Assembly: GCF_002843605.1 (NCBI RefSeq)
Contig: NZ_CP025263.1
Location: 6,561,501 to 6,625,500 of the forward strand
Source of the DNA: Pseudomonas sp. S09G 359
Lineage (GTDB): Bacteria; Pseudomonadota; Gammaproteobacteria; Pseudomonadales; Pseudomonadaceae
Length of the DNA stretch: 64,000 nucleotides
Direction: 5' to 3'
The notes beneath the pieces are model-generated. The model saw only the letters and a list, made by a program, of their open reading frames with translations, was not told the DNA's origin and did not search any database. The stretch's first letter is position 1, and each line of letters opens with the position of its first letter. The position numbers and the translations under genes were made by a program. Shown one piece after another: positions 56,133 to 64,000 of this stretch.

Positions 56133-56648
56133 GTGGTAACTGAAATCGCTTCCCGCGACCGTCTGCAACCGTCCCTGCTGGACCGGTTGACCGACGACGA
56201 CCCAACCAATCCCAAGGAAAGCGCCGACAAACGCGTGCTGTCCCTGACCCAATTAAAAGCCTCGGTACTGCGCGACCTGGCGTGGCTGCTCAACACCACG
56301 TCGTTGCTGGATGCCGATGCCACGCTGCACACCCCGGCCGGTACTTCGGTGGTCAACTATGGCCTGCCGGCACTCGCGGGCAACAGCGTTTCCAGTGTGG
56401 ATATCAAAGCGCTCGAAGCCTTGATCTACCAGGCCATCGCCACTTTTGAACCGCGCATTTTGCGCCACACCCTGCGCGTCAAGGCGCGGGTCGGCCATGG
56501 CGAAATGAATCACAACGCGCTGAGTTTCGAGATTGAAGGCGACCTGTGGGCGCAGCCGGTGCCGTTGCGCCTGTTGCTGCAAACCGACCTCGACCTGGAA
56601 TCCGGCCATGTGCGTGTGGTCAACGCCGACCAGCGGAGACGCCCATGA
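56133..56648 (+). CDS. tssE: T6SS baseplate protein TssE
   Basis: A 171-aa gp25-like baseplate wedge protein. Conserved features: [40 protein letters not shown] and the final E-x-x-L-containing beta strands ([27 protein letters not shown]). Start chosen as GTG at 56133 with GGAG eight bases upstream (TTG at 56130 is possible). In P. aeruginosa tagJ lies before tssE; here only 78 bp separate hcp and tssE. The stop overlaps the tssF ATG by four bases. Confidence 0.92.
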   Translation: MVTEIASRDRLQPSLLDRLTDDDPTNPKESADKRVLSLTQLKASVLRDLAWLLNTTSLLDADATLHTPAGTSVVNYGLPALAGNSVSSVDIKALEALIYQAIATFEPRILRHTLRVKARVGHGEMNHNALSFEIEGDLWAQPVPLRLLLQTDLDLESGHVRVVNADQRRRP

Positions 56649-58504
56649 ACCCGCGCCTGCTGGAGCTGTACAACCAGGAACTGCACCACGTGCGCGAAAG
56701 CGCCGCCGAGTTCGCCAAGGAATACCCGAAGATCGCCAGTCGGCTGACCCTGTCCGGTATGGACTGCGCCGACCCGTACGTCGAACGCCTGCTCGAAGGT
56801 TTTGCCTACCTGACGGCCCGCGTGCAACTCAAGCTCGACGCCGAGTACCCGACCTTCACCCACAACCTGCTGGAAATCGCCTACCCGCACTACCTGGCGC
56901 CGACGCCGTCGATGACCGTGGTGCAACTGCAGACCGACCCCGACGAGGGCTCCCTGGCCAGCGGTTTCCCGCTGCCGCGCGATACGGTATTGCGCGCCGC
57001 CCTGGGCCGCGAAACCCAGACCTGCTGCGAATACCGCACCGCGCACCCGGTGACGCTGTGGCCGTTGCAGGTGAGCAACGCCGAGTACTTCGGCAACCCT
57101 GCTGCCGTGCTCGGGCGCCTGGCCGCCAGTGAGCCGAAAGCCAAGGCCGGCCTGCGCCTGACCCTGCGCACCGGCGCCGAATTGCCGTTCAATAGCCTCG
57201 ACCTGGACAACCTGCCGCTGTACCTCAGCGGTGCGGACGAGCAACCGTTCCGCCTCTACGAGCAACTGCTCGGCAACGCCTGCGCGGTGTTTGCACGCAA
57301 GCCCGGCGGCGATTGGGTCGAACGCCTGCCGCAAGACGCGTTGCGCTCGCGGGGCTTTGACGACGCCGACGCGGCCATGCCGGTGGTGGCGCGCGCCTTC
57401 CAGGGCTATCGCCTGTTGCAGGAATACTTCGCCCTGCCCCATCGCTACTTGTTCGTCGAATTCGCCGAGCTGAGTCGCGCAGTCAAACGCTGCGACGGCC
57501 AGGAACTGGAGCTGATCGTGCTGTTCGACCGTCACGAGCCGAGCCTGGAAGGCAGCGTTGGCGCGGCGCAGTTTTTGCCGTTCTGCACGCCGGCGATCAA
57601 CCTGTTCCCCAAGCGCGTAGACCGTATCCACTTGTCTGACCGGGTCAACGAACACCATGTGATCGCCGACCGCACGCGGCCGATGGATTTCGAGATTCAC
57701 TCCCTGAGCGGTATCACCGGCCACGGCACTGGGCCGGAGCAGCCGTTCTTGCCGTTTTATGCGGTGCGCGATCCGTCCCGTTATGGCCGCGACCAGGCCT
57801 ATTACACGGTGCGCCGCGAACCGCGCGTGCTGTCCAGCGACCAGCGCCGCAACGGCCCGCGCTCCACGTACGTGGGCAGCGAAACCTTCGTCAGCCTGGT
57901 GGACAGCCGCCAGGCGCCCTACGGCCATGACCTGCGCCAGCTCGGCGTGACTGCGCTGTGCACCAACCGCGACTTGCCGCTGTTCATGAGCGTGGGCAAC
58001 GGCAAGACCGACTTCACCCTGGCCGACAGCGCTCCGGTATTGGCCGTGCGTTGCGTGGCCGGCCCAAGCCGCCCGCGCGCCAGCCATGCCCACGACGCCA
58101 AGGCCTGGCGCCTGATCAGCCAGCTGTCACTCAACTACCTGTCGCTGAGTGAACAGGGCCAGGGCGCCGCTGCCTTGCGTGAACTACTGCGCCTGTACGG
58201 CGACAGCAACGACGCCGCCCTGCAATTGCAGATCGAAGGCCTGCGCGAAGTCAGCAGCAAAGCCGTGACCCGGCGCTTGCCGATGCCCGGCCCGATCGTG
58301 TTTGGGCGCGGCCTGGAAATCACCCTGGAATTCGATGAAAACGCGTTTCGCGGCACCGGTGTGTTTCTGCTCGGTGCGGTACTGGAGCGCTTCCTGGCAC
58401 GCTACGTGTCGATCAACAGCTTTACCGAGACGGTGATCCGTACCACCGAACGCGGCGAGATCATGCGATGGAAAGCCAAGCCCGGGCGGCGTCCGACCCT
58501 GTGA
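56645..58504 (+). CDS. tssF: T6SS baseplate protein TssF
   Basis: A 619-aa wedge protein (ImpG/VasA). It starts [34 protein letters not shown], the family N-terminus, with [19 protein letters not shown] and the C-terminal [20 protein letters not shown] block. Two TssF and one TssG form a wedge around VgrG. The ATG overlaps the tssE stop (ATGA); the end overlaps tssG. Confidence 0.96.
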   Translation: MNPRLLELYNQELHHVRESAAEFAKEYPKIASRLTLSGMDCADPYVERLLEGFAYLTARVQLKLDAEYPTFTHNLLEIAYPHYLAPTPSMTVVQLQTDPDEGSLASGFPLPRDTVLRAALGRETQTCCEYRTAHPVTLWPLQVSNAEYFGNPAAVLGRLAASEPKAKAGLRLTLRTGAELPFNSLDLDNLPLYLSGADEQPFRLYEQLLGNACAVFARKPGGDWVERLPQDALRSRGFDDADAAMPVVARAFQGYRLLQEYFALPHRYLFVEFAELSRAVKRCDGQELELIVLFDRHEPSLEGSVGAAQFLPFCTPAINLFPKRVDRIHLSDRVNEHHVIADRTRPMDFEIHSLSGITGHGTGPEQPFLPFYAVRDPSRYGRDQAYYTVRREPRVLSSDQRRNGPRSTYVGSETFVSLVDSRQAPYGHDLRQLGVTALCTNRDLPLFMSVGNGKTDFTLADSAPVLAVRCVAGPSRPRASHAHDAKAWRLISQLSLNYLSLSEQGQGAAALRELLRLYGDSNDAALQLQIEGLREVSSKAVTRRLPMPGPIVFGRGLEITLEFDENAFRGTGVFLLGAVLERFLARYVSINSFTETVIRTTERGEIMRWKAKPGRRPTL

Positions 58505-59511
58505 ATACTCTGGATGCGATGCATCAGGAGCCCTGGGAATACGACTTCTTCCAGGCGCTGCGGCGTATCGAGTGCGAATCGCCGGACCTGCCACGCCTGG
58601 GCCATTCCCTGCGCCTGGCGGATGACCCGTTGCGCCTGGGGCAACAGGCCGATTGCACCTTTGCCCCAGCCACCCTGGCCTCGGTCGACCCCGGTGGCGA
58701 CGGCAAGCCGGCGCGGCTGGAGCAGTTCTTCTTCGGCCTCGGCGGCCCCAACGGCCCGCTGCCGCTGCACATCACCGAGTATGTGCGCGAGCGCCAGCGC
58801 AACAACGCCGACAGCACCAGCAAGCAATTCCTGGATGTGTTCCATCACCGCCTGCTGAGCCTGTTCTACCGGGCCTGGGCCGAGGCGCGGCCGACGGTCA
58901 GCCACGACCGGCCGGACGACGACTACTGGTCCGCGCGCCTCGCTGCCTTGAGTGGCCGGGGCATGCCGAGCCTGCTCAACCAGGGCCTGATCGCGGACAC
59001 CGCCAAGCTGCATTACAGCGGCCACCTGTCGGCGCAAACCCGCTACCCGGACGGCTTGAAAGCCATCCTCAGCGAGTATTTCAGCCTGCCGGTGGAGATC
59101 GAGGAGTACGTTGGCCAATGGCTGGAACTGCCCGAGCGCAGCCGTGTGGGCGTCAGCGCCAACAGGTTGGGCGTGGATTTCTGCCTGGGCAGCCACGTGT
59201 GGGACCGCCAGCATAAATTCCGTATCCGCCTAGGCCCGCTCAAGCTCGATGACTACATGGGCATGCTGCCCGGCCACTCGCCGTTCAACGAGCTGGTGGC
59301 GTGGGTCGCCGAGTACCTGGGCCACGAATTGGACTGGGACTTGAACCTGGTTCTGCAACAACCCGAAGTCCCCAAGCTGCAACTCAACGGCCAGTTCCGC
59401 CTGGGCTTCAACACCTGGCTCGGCCAACCTGCGGTTGACGCCAACGACCTAATCCTGGCACGGCATTACGCCGATCACGCCACCACCTCAAGGAATCCAG
59501 AGCATGGGTGA
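58468..59511 (+). CDS. tssG: T6SS baseplate protein TssG
   Basis: A 347-aa wedge protein (ImpH/VasB), with EPWEYDFFQALRRIECESPDLPRLG near the N-terminus and a C-terminal domain LGPLKLDDYMGMLPGHSPFNELVAWV. The ATG at 58468 would overlap tssF by 37 bases; an in-frame GTG at 58501 overlaps the tssF stop by four bases (GTGA) and may be the true start, giving 336 aa. The end overlaps clpV by eight bases. Confidence 0.93.
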   Translation: MESQARAASDPVNTLDAMHQEPWEYDFFQALRRIECESPDLPRLGHSLRLADDPLRLGQQADCTFAPATLASVDPGGDGKPARLEQFFFGLGGPNGPLPLHITEYVRERQRNNADSTSKQFLDVFHHRLLSLFYRAWAEARPTVSHDRPDDDYWSARLAALSGRGMPSLLNQGLIADTAKLHYSGHLSAQTRYPDGLKAILSEYFSLPVEIEEYVGQWLELPERSRVGVSANRLGVDFCLGSHVWDRQHKFRIRLGPLKLDDYMGMLPGHSPFNELVAWVAEYLGHELDWDLNLVLQQPEVPKLQLNGQFRLGFNTWLGQPAVDANDLILARHYADHATTSRNPEHG

Positions 59512-62155
59512 AATCAGTCGCGCCGCACTGTTCGGCAAACTCAACAGCGTGGCCTACAAAGCCATCGAAGCCGCCACGGTATTCTGCAAGCTGCGGGGCA
59601 ACCCGTATGTGGAGCTGGCCCACTGGTTTCATCAGTTGCTGCAACTGCAGGACTCCGACCTGCACCGCATCATCCGCCAGTTCAACGTGGAGCCGGCACG
59701 CCTGGCCCGCGACCTGACCGAAGCCCTGGACCGCCTGCCGCGCGGCTCCACCTCGATCACCGATCTGTCGTCCCATGTGGAAGAAGCCGTGGAACGCGGC
59801 TGGGTCTACGGCAGCCTGATGTTCGGCGAAAGCCAGGTGCGCACCGGTTACCTGGTGCTGGGCATTCTGAAGACGCCAAGCCTGCGCCACGCGCTGCTGG
59901 GTTTGTCTTCGGAGTTCGACAAGATCAAGGCCGAGGCCCTGAGCGAGCGGTTTGACGAGTACGTCGGCGACTCGCCCGAGAATGCGTTGAGTGCCAGCGA
60001 TGGCTTCAATGCTGGCGTTCCCGGCGAAGCCAGCGGCGCCATGGCACCGAGCGCGATGGGCAAGCAGGAAGCCCTCAAGCGCTTCACCGTGGACCTCACC
60101 GAGCAGGCACGCAGCGGCAAGCTTGACCCGATCGTCGGGCGTGACGAAGAGATTCGCCAACTGGTCGACATCCTCATGCGCCGCCGCCAGAACAACCCGA
60201 TCCTCACCGGTGAAGCCGGGGTGGGCAAGACCGCCGTGGTCGAAGGGTTCGCCCTGCGTATCGTCGCCGGCGACGTGCCGCCCGCGCTCAAAGACGTGGA
60301 GTTGCGCAGCCTCGACGTGGGCCTGCTGCAAGCCGGCGCGAGCATGAAAGGCGAATTTGAACAGCGCCTGCGCCAAGTCATCGAAGACGTGCAGGCCTCG
60401 CCCAAGCCGATCATCCTGTTTATCGACGAAGCCCACACCCTGGTGGGTGCCGGTGGCGCTGCCGGCACGGGCGACGCAGCCAACCTGCTCAAGCCCGCCC
60501 TCGCCCGTGGCACCCTGCGCACCGTCGCCGCCACCACCTGGGCCGAGTACAAGAAACACATCGAGAAAGACCCGGCCCTGACCCGCCGTTTCCAGGTGGT
60601 GCAAGTGGCCGAGCCGTCGGAAGACAAGGCGCTGCTGATGATGCGCGGCGTGGCTTCGACCATGGAAAAGCACCATCAGGTGCAGATCCTCGACGAAGCC
60701 CTGGAAGCCTCGGTGAAGCTGTCGCACCGCTACATTCCGGCGCGCCAGTTGCCGGACAAATCCGTCAGCCTGCTGGACACCGCTTGCGCCCGCGTCGCCA
60801 TCAGCCTGCACGCAGTGCCAGCCGAAGTGGATGACAGCCGCCGCCGCATCGAAGCGCTGGAAACCGAGCTGCAGATCATCGCCCGCGAGCATGCCATCGG
60901 CATCGATATTGGTGCGCGCCAGAGCAACAGCGAAGCCTTGCTGAGCGCCGAGCGCGAGCGCCTGGCCAGCCTGGAAAGCCGCTGGGCCGAAGAGAAAGCG
61001 CTGGTGGACGAGCTGCTCGCGACCCGTGCAACGTTGCGTGAAAAAGCCGGTGTGGTGGACAGCGGCAACGACGAACTGCGTGCGCAACTCGTCGACCTGC
61101 AACAGCGCCTCACCGCCCTGCAAGGCGAAACCCCGCTGATCCTGCCGACCGTGGATTACCAGGCCGTGGCCTCGGTGGTCGCTGACTGGACCGGCATCCC
61201 GGTGGGCCGCATGGCGCGCAACGAGCTGGAGACGGTGCTCAACCTCGACCAGCACCTGAAAAAACGCATCATCGGCCAGGACCACGCGCTGCAGATGATC
61301 GCCAAGCGCATCCAGACCTCCCGCGCCGGCCTCGACAACCCGAGCAAGCCGATTGGTGTGTTCATGCTCGCCGGCACCTCGGGTGTGGGCAAGACCGAAA
61401 CCGCCCTGGCCCTGGCCGAAGCCATGTACGGCGGCGAGCAGAACGTGATCACCATTAACATGAGCGAATTCCAGGAAGCCCACACGGTGTCGACCCTCAA
61501 GGGCGCGCCACCGGGTTATATCGGCTACGGCGAAGGCGGCGTGCTGACCGAAGCAGTGCGGCGCAAACCCTACAGCGTGGTGCTGCTGGACGAGGTGGAA
61601 AAAGCCCACCCGGACGTGCACGAGATCTTCTTCCAGGTGTTCGACAAGGGCGTGATGGAGGACGGCGAAGGCCGCGTGATCGACTTCAAGAACACCCTGA
61701 TCCTGCTGACCACCAACGCCGGCACCGAGCTGATTTCCCAGGTCTGCAAAGACCCGGCGAATGTGCCGGAGCCGGAAGCGATCGCCAAGGCCCTGCGCCA
61801 GCCACTGCTGGAGATTTTCCCGCCGGCGTTGCTCGGCCGTTTGGTGACCATCCCGTACTACCCGCTGAGCGACGAGATGCTCAAGGCGATCACCCGCCTG
61901 CAACTCAACCGCATCAAGAAGCGCGTGGAGAACACCCACAAGGTTGCGTTCGACTACGACGACGCGGTGGTCGACCTGATCGTCTCGCGCTGCACCGAAA
62001 CCGAAAGCGGCGGGCGCATGATCGACACCATCCTCACCAACAGCCTGCTGCCGGACATGAGCCGCGAGTTCCTCACGCGCATGCTCGAAGGCAAGGCGTT
62101 GGCGGGTGTGCGGATCAGCAGCCGGGATAATGAATTGCACTACCAGTTTGGCTGA
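59504..62155 (+). CDS. clpV: T6SS AAA+ ATPase ClpV (TssH)
   Basis: An 883-aa hexameric unfoldase of the ClpB family that disassembles contracted TssB/C sheath. An N-terminal Clp repeat domain (about 1-160) is followed by Walker A GEAGVGKT at 236-243, Walker B ILFIDEAHT, a middle coiled region (about 420-530), and a second Walker A GTSGVGKT at 624-631 with VVLLDEVEKAHPD. The GYIGYGEGG pore loop of the second ring is present. Eight-base overlap with tssG. Confidence 0.97.
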   Translation: MGEISRAALFGKLNSVAYKAIEAATVFCKLRGNPYVELAHWFHQLLQLQDSDLHRIIRQFNVEPARLARDLTEALDRLPRGSTSITDLSSHVEEAVERGWVYGSLMFGESQVRTGYLVLGILKTPSLRHALLGLSSEFDKIKAEALSERFDEYVGDSPENALSASDGFNAGVPGEASGAMAPSAMGKQEALKRFTVDLTEQARSGKLDPIVGRDEEIRQLVDILMRRRQNNPILTGEAGVGKTAVVEGFALRIVAGDVPPALKDVELRSLDVGLLQAGASMKGEFEQRLRQVIEDVQASPKPIILFIDEAHTLVGAGGAAGTGDAANLLKPALARGTLRTVAATTWAEYKKHIEKDPALTRRFQVVQVAEPSEDKALLMMRGVASTMEKHHQVQILDEALEASVKLSHRYIPARQLPDKSVSLLDTACARVAISLHAVPAEVDDSRRRIEALETELQIIAREHAIGIDIGARQSNSEALLSAERERLASLESRWAEEKALVDELLATRATLREKAGVVDSGNDELRAQLVDLQQRLTALQGETPLILPTVDYQAVASVVADWTGIPVGRMARNELETVLNLDQHLKKRIIGQDHALQMIAKRIQTSRAGLDNPSKPIGVFMLAGTSGVGKTETALALAEAMYGGEQNVITINMSEFQEAHTVSTLKGAPPGYIGYGEGGVLTEAVRRKPYSVVLLDEVEKAHPDVHEIFFQVFDKGVMEDGEGRVIDFKNTLILLTTNAGTELISQVCKDPANVPEPEAIAKALRQPLLEIFPPALLGRLVTIPYYPLSDEMLKAITRLQLNRIKKRVENTHKVAFDYDDAVVDLIVSRCTETESGGRMIDTILTNSLLPDMSREFLTRMLEGKALAGVRISSRDNELHYQFG

Positions 62156-62172
62156 TGGAATGCGGTTAAAAC

Positions 62173-62201
62173 TGTGGAAGGGGGCTTGCCCCCTCCCACA
62201 T
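62173..62201. repeat. REP hairpin between clpV and vgrG
   Basis: TGTGGAAGGGGG and CCCCCTCCCACA form a stem with one mismatch around a short GCTTG loop. It is a single degenerate REP, 18 bp after the clpV stop. Confidence 0.85.
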
Positions 62202-62236
62202 TTGGACTGGGTTCCTTCAGTTATTAGGATATTTTG

Positions 62237-64000
62237 ATGCTTTTTAACCAAGCCTCACGCCTGGCCAAAATCACCAGCCCCCTCGGGCCGGACGTGCTGC
62301 TGCTCAATCAAATGGGTGGCGGTGAAGAGTTGGGGCGGCTGTTCACCTATGAGCTGCAACTGACCTCGCTGGACGCCAACATCGACCTCAACCAGTTGCT
62401 CGGTAAGCCGATGAGCGTGGGCGTGCAACTGGCTGACGGTGGCGAGCGGCACTTTCACGGCATCGTCGCGCAGTGCAGCCAGAGCATCGACAAAGGCCAG
62501 TTCGCCAGTTATCAGGTGACGTTGCGCCCATGGCTGTGGCTGCTGAGCCGCACCTCGGATTGCCGGATTTTCCAGAACCTGAGCATCCCGCAGATCATCA
62601 AGCAGGTGTTTCGCGACCTCGGTTTCTCGGATTTCGAAGATGCCCTGAGCCGGCCGTACCGCGAGTGGGAGTACTGCGTGCAGTACCGCGAGACCAGCTT
62701 CGATTTCGTCAGCCGCTTGATGGAACAGGAAGGCATCTACTACTTCTTCCGCCACGAGCAGGACCGCCATGTGCTGGTACTGGCCGACGCCTACGGCGCC
62801 CACACCACGGTGCCGGGCTACGCGTCGATCCCGTATTACCCCAAGGACGAGCAGCAGCGCGAACGCGACCACATGCACAACTGGCACCTGGCGCAGCAAG
62901 TGCAACCAGGTTCGCTGGAACTCAACGACTACGACTTCCAGCGCCCCAGCGCCAGCATCGACGTGCGCTCGGCCATGCCGCGCCCGCACACCGCCGGCGA
63001 CTACCCGCTGTACGACTACCCCGGCACCTACGTGCAAAGCGCCGACGGCGAACATTACGCGCGCACCCGCATCGAAGCCCTGCAAACCCTGCATGAGCAG
63101 ATCGAGTTCAGCGGCAATGCGCGAGGCCTGGGCTCGGGCCATTTGTTCAGCCTTACCGGCTTCAGCCGCCAGGACCAGAACCGCGAATACCTGATCGTCG
63201 GCATTCGCTACTACATCACCCAGGAAAGCCTGGAAAGCGGCGGCGGTTCCGGTTCGGCACAGTTCGATAGCAGCCTCACCTGCATCGACGCCCAGCAAAG
63301 CTTCAGGCCGCTGGCCAGCACCTACCGACCCATCGTCAAAGGCCCGCAGACCGCACTGGTGGTGGGCCCCAAAGGCGAGGAAATCTGGACCGACCAATAT
63401 GGCCGCGTGAAGGTGCATTTCTACTGGGACCGCCACGACCAATCCAACGAAAACAGCTCATGCTGGATTCGTGTGTCGCAATCCTGGGCCGGCAAGAACT
63501 GGGGGTCGATGCAGATCCCCCGCATCGGCCAGGAAGTGATTGTGAGCTTTCTGGAAGGCGACCCCGACCGGCCGATCATCACCGGGCGCGTCTACAACGC
63601 CGAGCAGACCGTACCTTACGACCTGCCGGAAAACGCCACCCAGAGCGGCATGAAAAGCCGCTCCAGCAAAGGCGGCACACCGGCCAACTTCAACGAAATC
63701 CGCATGGAGGACAAGAAGGGTCTGGAGCAGCTGTACATCCATGCCGAGCGTAACCAGGACATTGTGGTGGAGGTGGATGAAAGCCACTCGGTGGGGCATG
63801 ACCGCAACAAGAGCATCGGCCATGACGAGGTCGTGACGATTGGCAATGACCGCGTGCGTGCGGTCAAGCATGACGACATGCTTATGGTCGGGCTTAGCAA
63901 GACCGACGCCATCAGCAAGAGCTACCTGATTGAAGTGGGAGAAAACTTGCGTTTGGTATGTGGCAAAAGCGTGCTCGAGCTCAATGCCAGCGGGCAGATC
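62237..64000 (+). CDS. vgrG: T6SS spike protein VgrG (3' end beyond window)
   Basis: The first 588 codons of a VgrG that forms the trimeric tip of the Hcp tube. An N-terminal gp27/gp44-like part (about 1-380, MLFNQASRLAKITSPLGPDVLLL, TSFDFVSRLMEQEGIYYFF) is followed by the gp5 OB-fold (DQYGRVKVHFYWDRHD, PRIGQEVIVSFLEGDPDRPIITG) and the start of the beta-helical spike (HSVGHDRNKSIGHDEVVTIGNDRV). Any C-terminal effector or PAAR-binding tail lies outside. AGGA lies seven bases before the ATG at 62237. Confidence 0.96.
   Translation, partial: MLFNQASRLAKITSPLGPDVLLLNQMGGGEELGRLFTYELQLTSLDANIDLNQLLGKPMSVGVQLADGGERHFHGIVAQCSQSIDKGQFASYQVTLRPWLWLLSRTSDCRIFQNLSIPQIIKQVFRDLGFSDFEDALSRPYREWEYCVQYRETSFDFVSRLMEQEGIYYFFRHEQDRHVLVLADAYGAHTTVPGYASIPYYPKDEQQRERDHMHNWHLAQQVQPGSLELNDYDFQRPSASIDVRSAMPRPHTAGDYPLYDYPGTYVQSADGEHYARTRIEALQTLHEQIEFSGNARGLGSGHLFSLTGFSRQDQNREYLIVGIRYYITQESLESGGGSGSAQFDSSLTCIDAQQSFRPLASTYRPIVKGPQTALVVGPKGEEIWTDQYGRVKVHFYWDRHDQSNENSSCWIRVSQSWAGKNWGSMQIPRIGQEVIVSFLEGDPDRPIITGRVYNAEQTVPYDLPENATQSGMKSRSSKGGTPANFNEIRMEDKKGLEQLYIHAERNQDIVVEVDESHSVGHDRNKSIGHDEVVTIGNDRVRAVKHDDMLMVGLSKTDAISKSYLIEVGENLRLVCGKSVLELNASGQI

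Noticed and set aside
59408..62251. Open frame of 947 codons on the minus strand
   Set aside because: Antisense to clpV, which has both AAA+ modules intact. Composition is rich in His, Ala, Gln and Val, with no domain.

Overview
The window is a chromosomal segment of a fluorescent-group Pseudomonas, probably close to P. fluorescens, judged from protein sequence, high GC and codon use. Between dadA and recG the gene order matches what I recall of the P. aeruginosa PA5304-PA5346 region: dadA, lrp, a PuuB-like oxidase, kauB, rpmG-rpmB, a DppA-like binding protein, radC, coaBC, dut, algC, argB, pyrE, crc, rph, yicC, gmk, rpoZ, spoT, ridA, oxyR, recG and an HDOD gene. Many spaces between genes carry REP/REPIN palindromes built on GTGGGAG ends, which are typical of P. 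fluorescens genomes. I saw no tRNA, rRNA, CRISPR array, insertion sequence or prophage.

Left part (1-13700) is largely amine and amino-acid catabolism: dadA (cut by the left edge) with its divergent Lrp-type regulator, a PuuB-like oxidase, a MocR regulator facing a small DUF1127 gene across a repeat-rich operator region, a phospholipase-D-like lipoprotein, an MFS transporter, the aldehyde dehydrogenase KauB and a cupin protein. The rpmB-rpmG ribosomal protein pair, a peptide-binding ABC protein and radC follow.

Middle part (13800-34850) is housekeeping: coenzyme A synthesis (coaBC), dUTPase, AlgC, ArgB, PyrE, Crc, RNase PH, YicC, guanylate kinase, RNA polymerase omega, SpoT and RidA. An uncharacterised lipoprotein and an epimerase come next, then the exbB-exbD-tonB energy-transducing operon, oxyR, recG, a YbaK-HDOD fusion gene and an SCP2-like gene.

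Right part (34976-64000) is an H1 (HSI-I)-type type VI secretion system. Two divergent operons leave a 394-bp control region at 51909-52302. The minus-strand operon runs fha1-tssJ-tssK-tssL-tssM-tagF-pppA-ppkA-tagT-tagS-tagR-tagQ: membrane complex, baseplate adaptor and the threonine-phosphorylation pathway with its antagonists. The plus-strand operon runs tssA-tssB-tssC-hcp-tssE-tssF-tssG-clpV-vgrG: cap, sheath, tube, baseplate, sheath-recycling ATPase and spike. vgrG is cut by the right edge. The order is that of P. aeruginosa HSI-I except that tagJ is missing between hcp and tssE.

The system itself is a known type. The less expected signals are regulatory or structural: a sigma-54-like -24/-12 element upstream of tssA, a REPIN nested in a second REP pair between tssC and hcp (a second nested case lies beside kauB), a three-copy repeat operator between the MocR and DUF1127 genes, and GGA-type motifs at T6SS ribosome binding sites.
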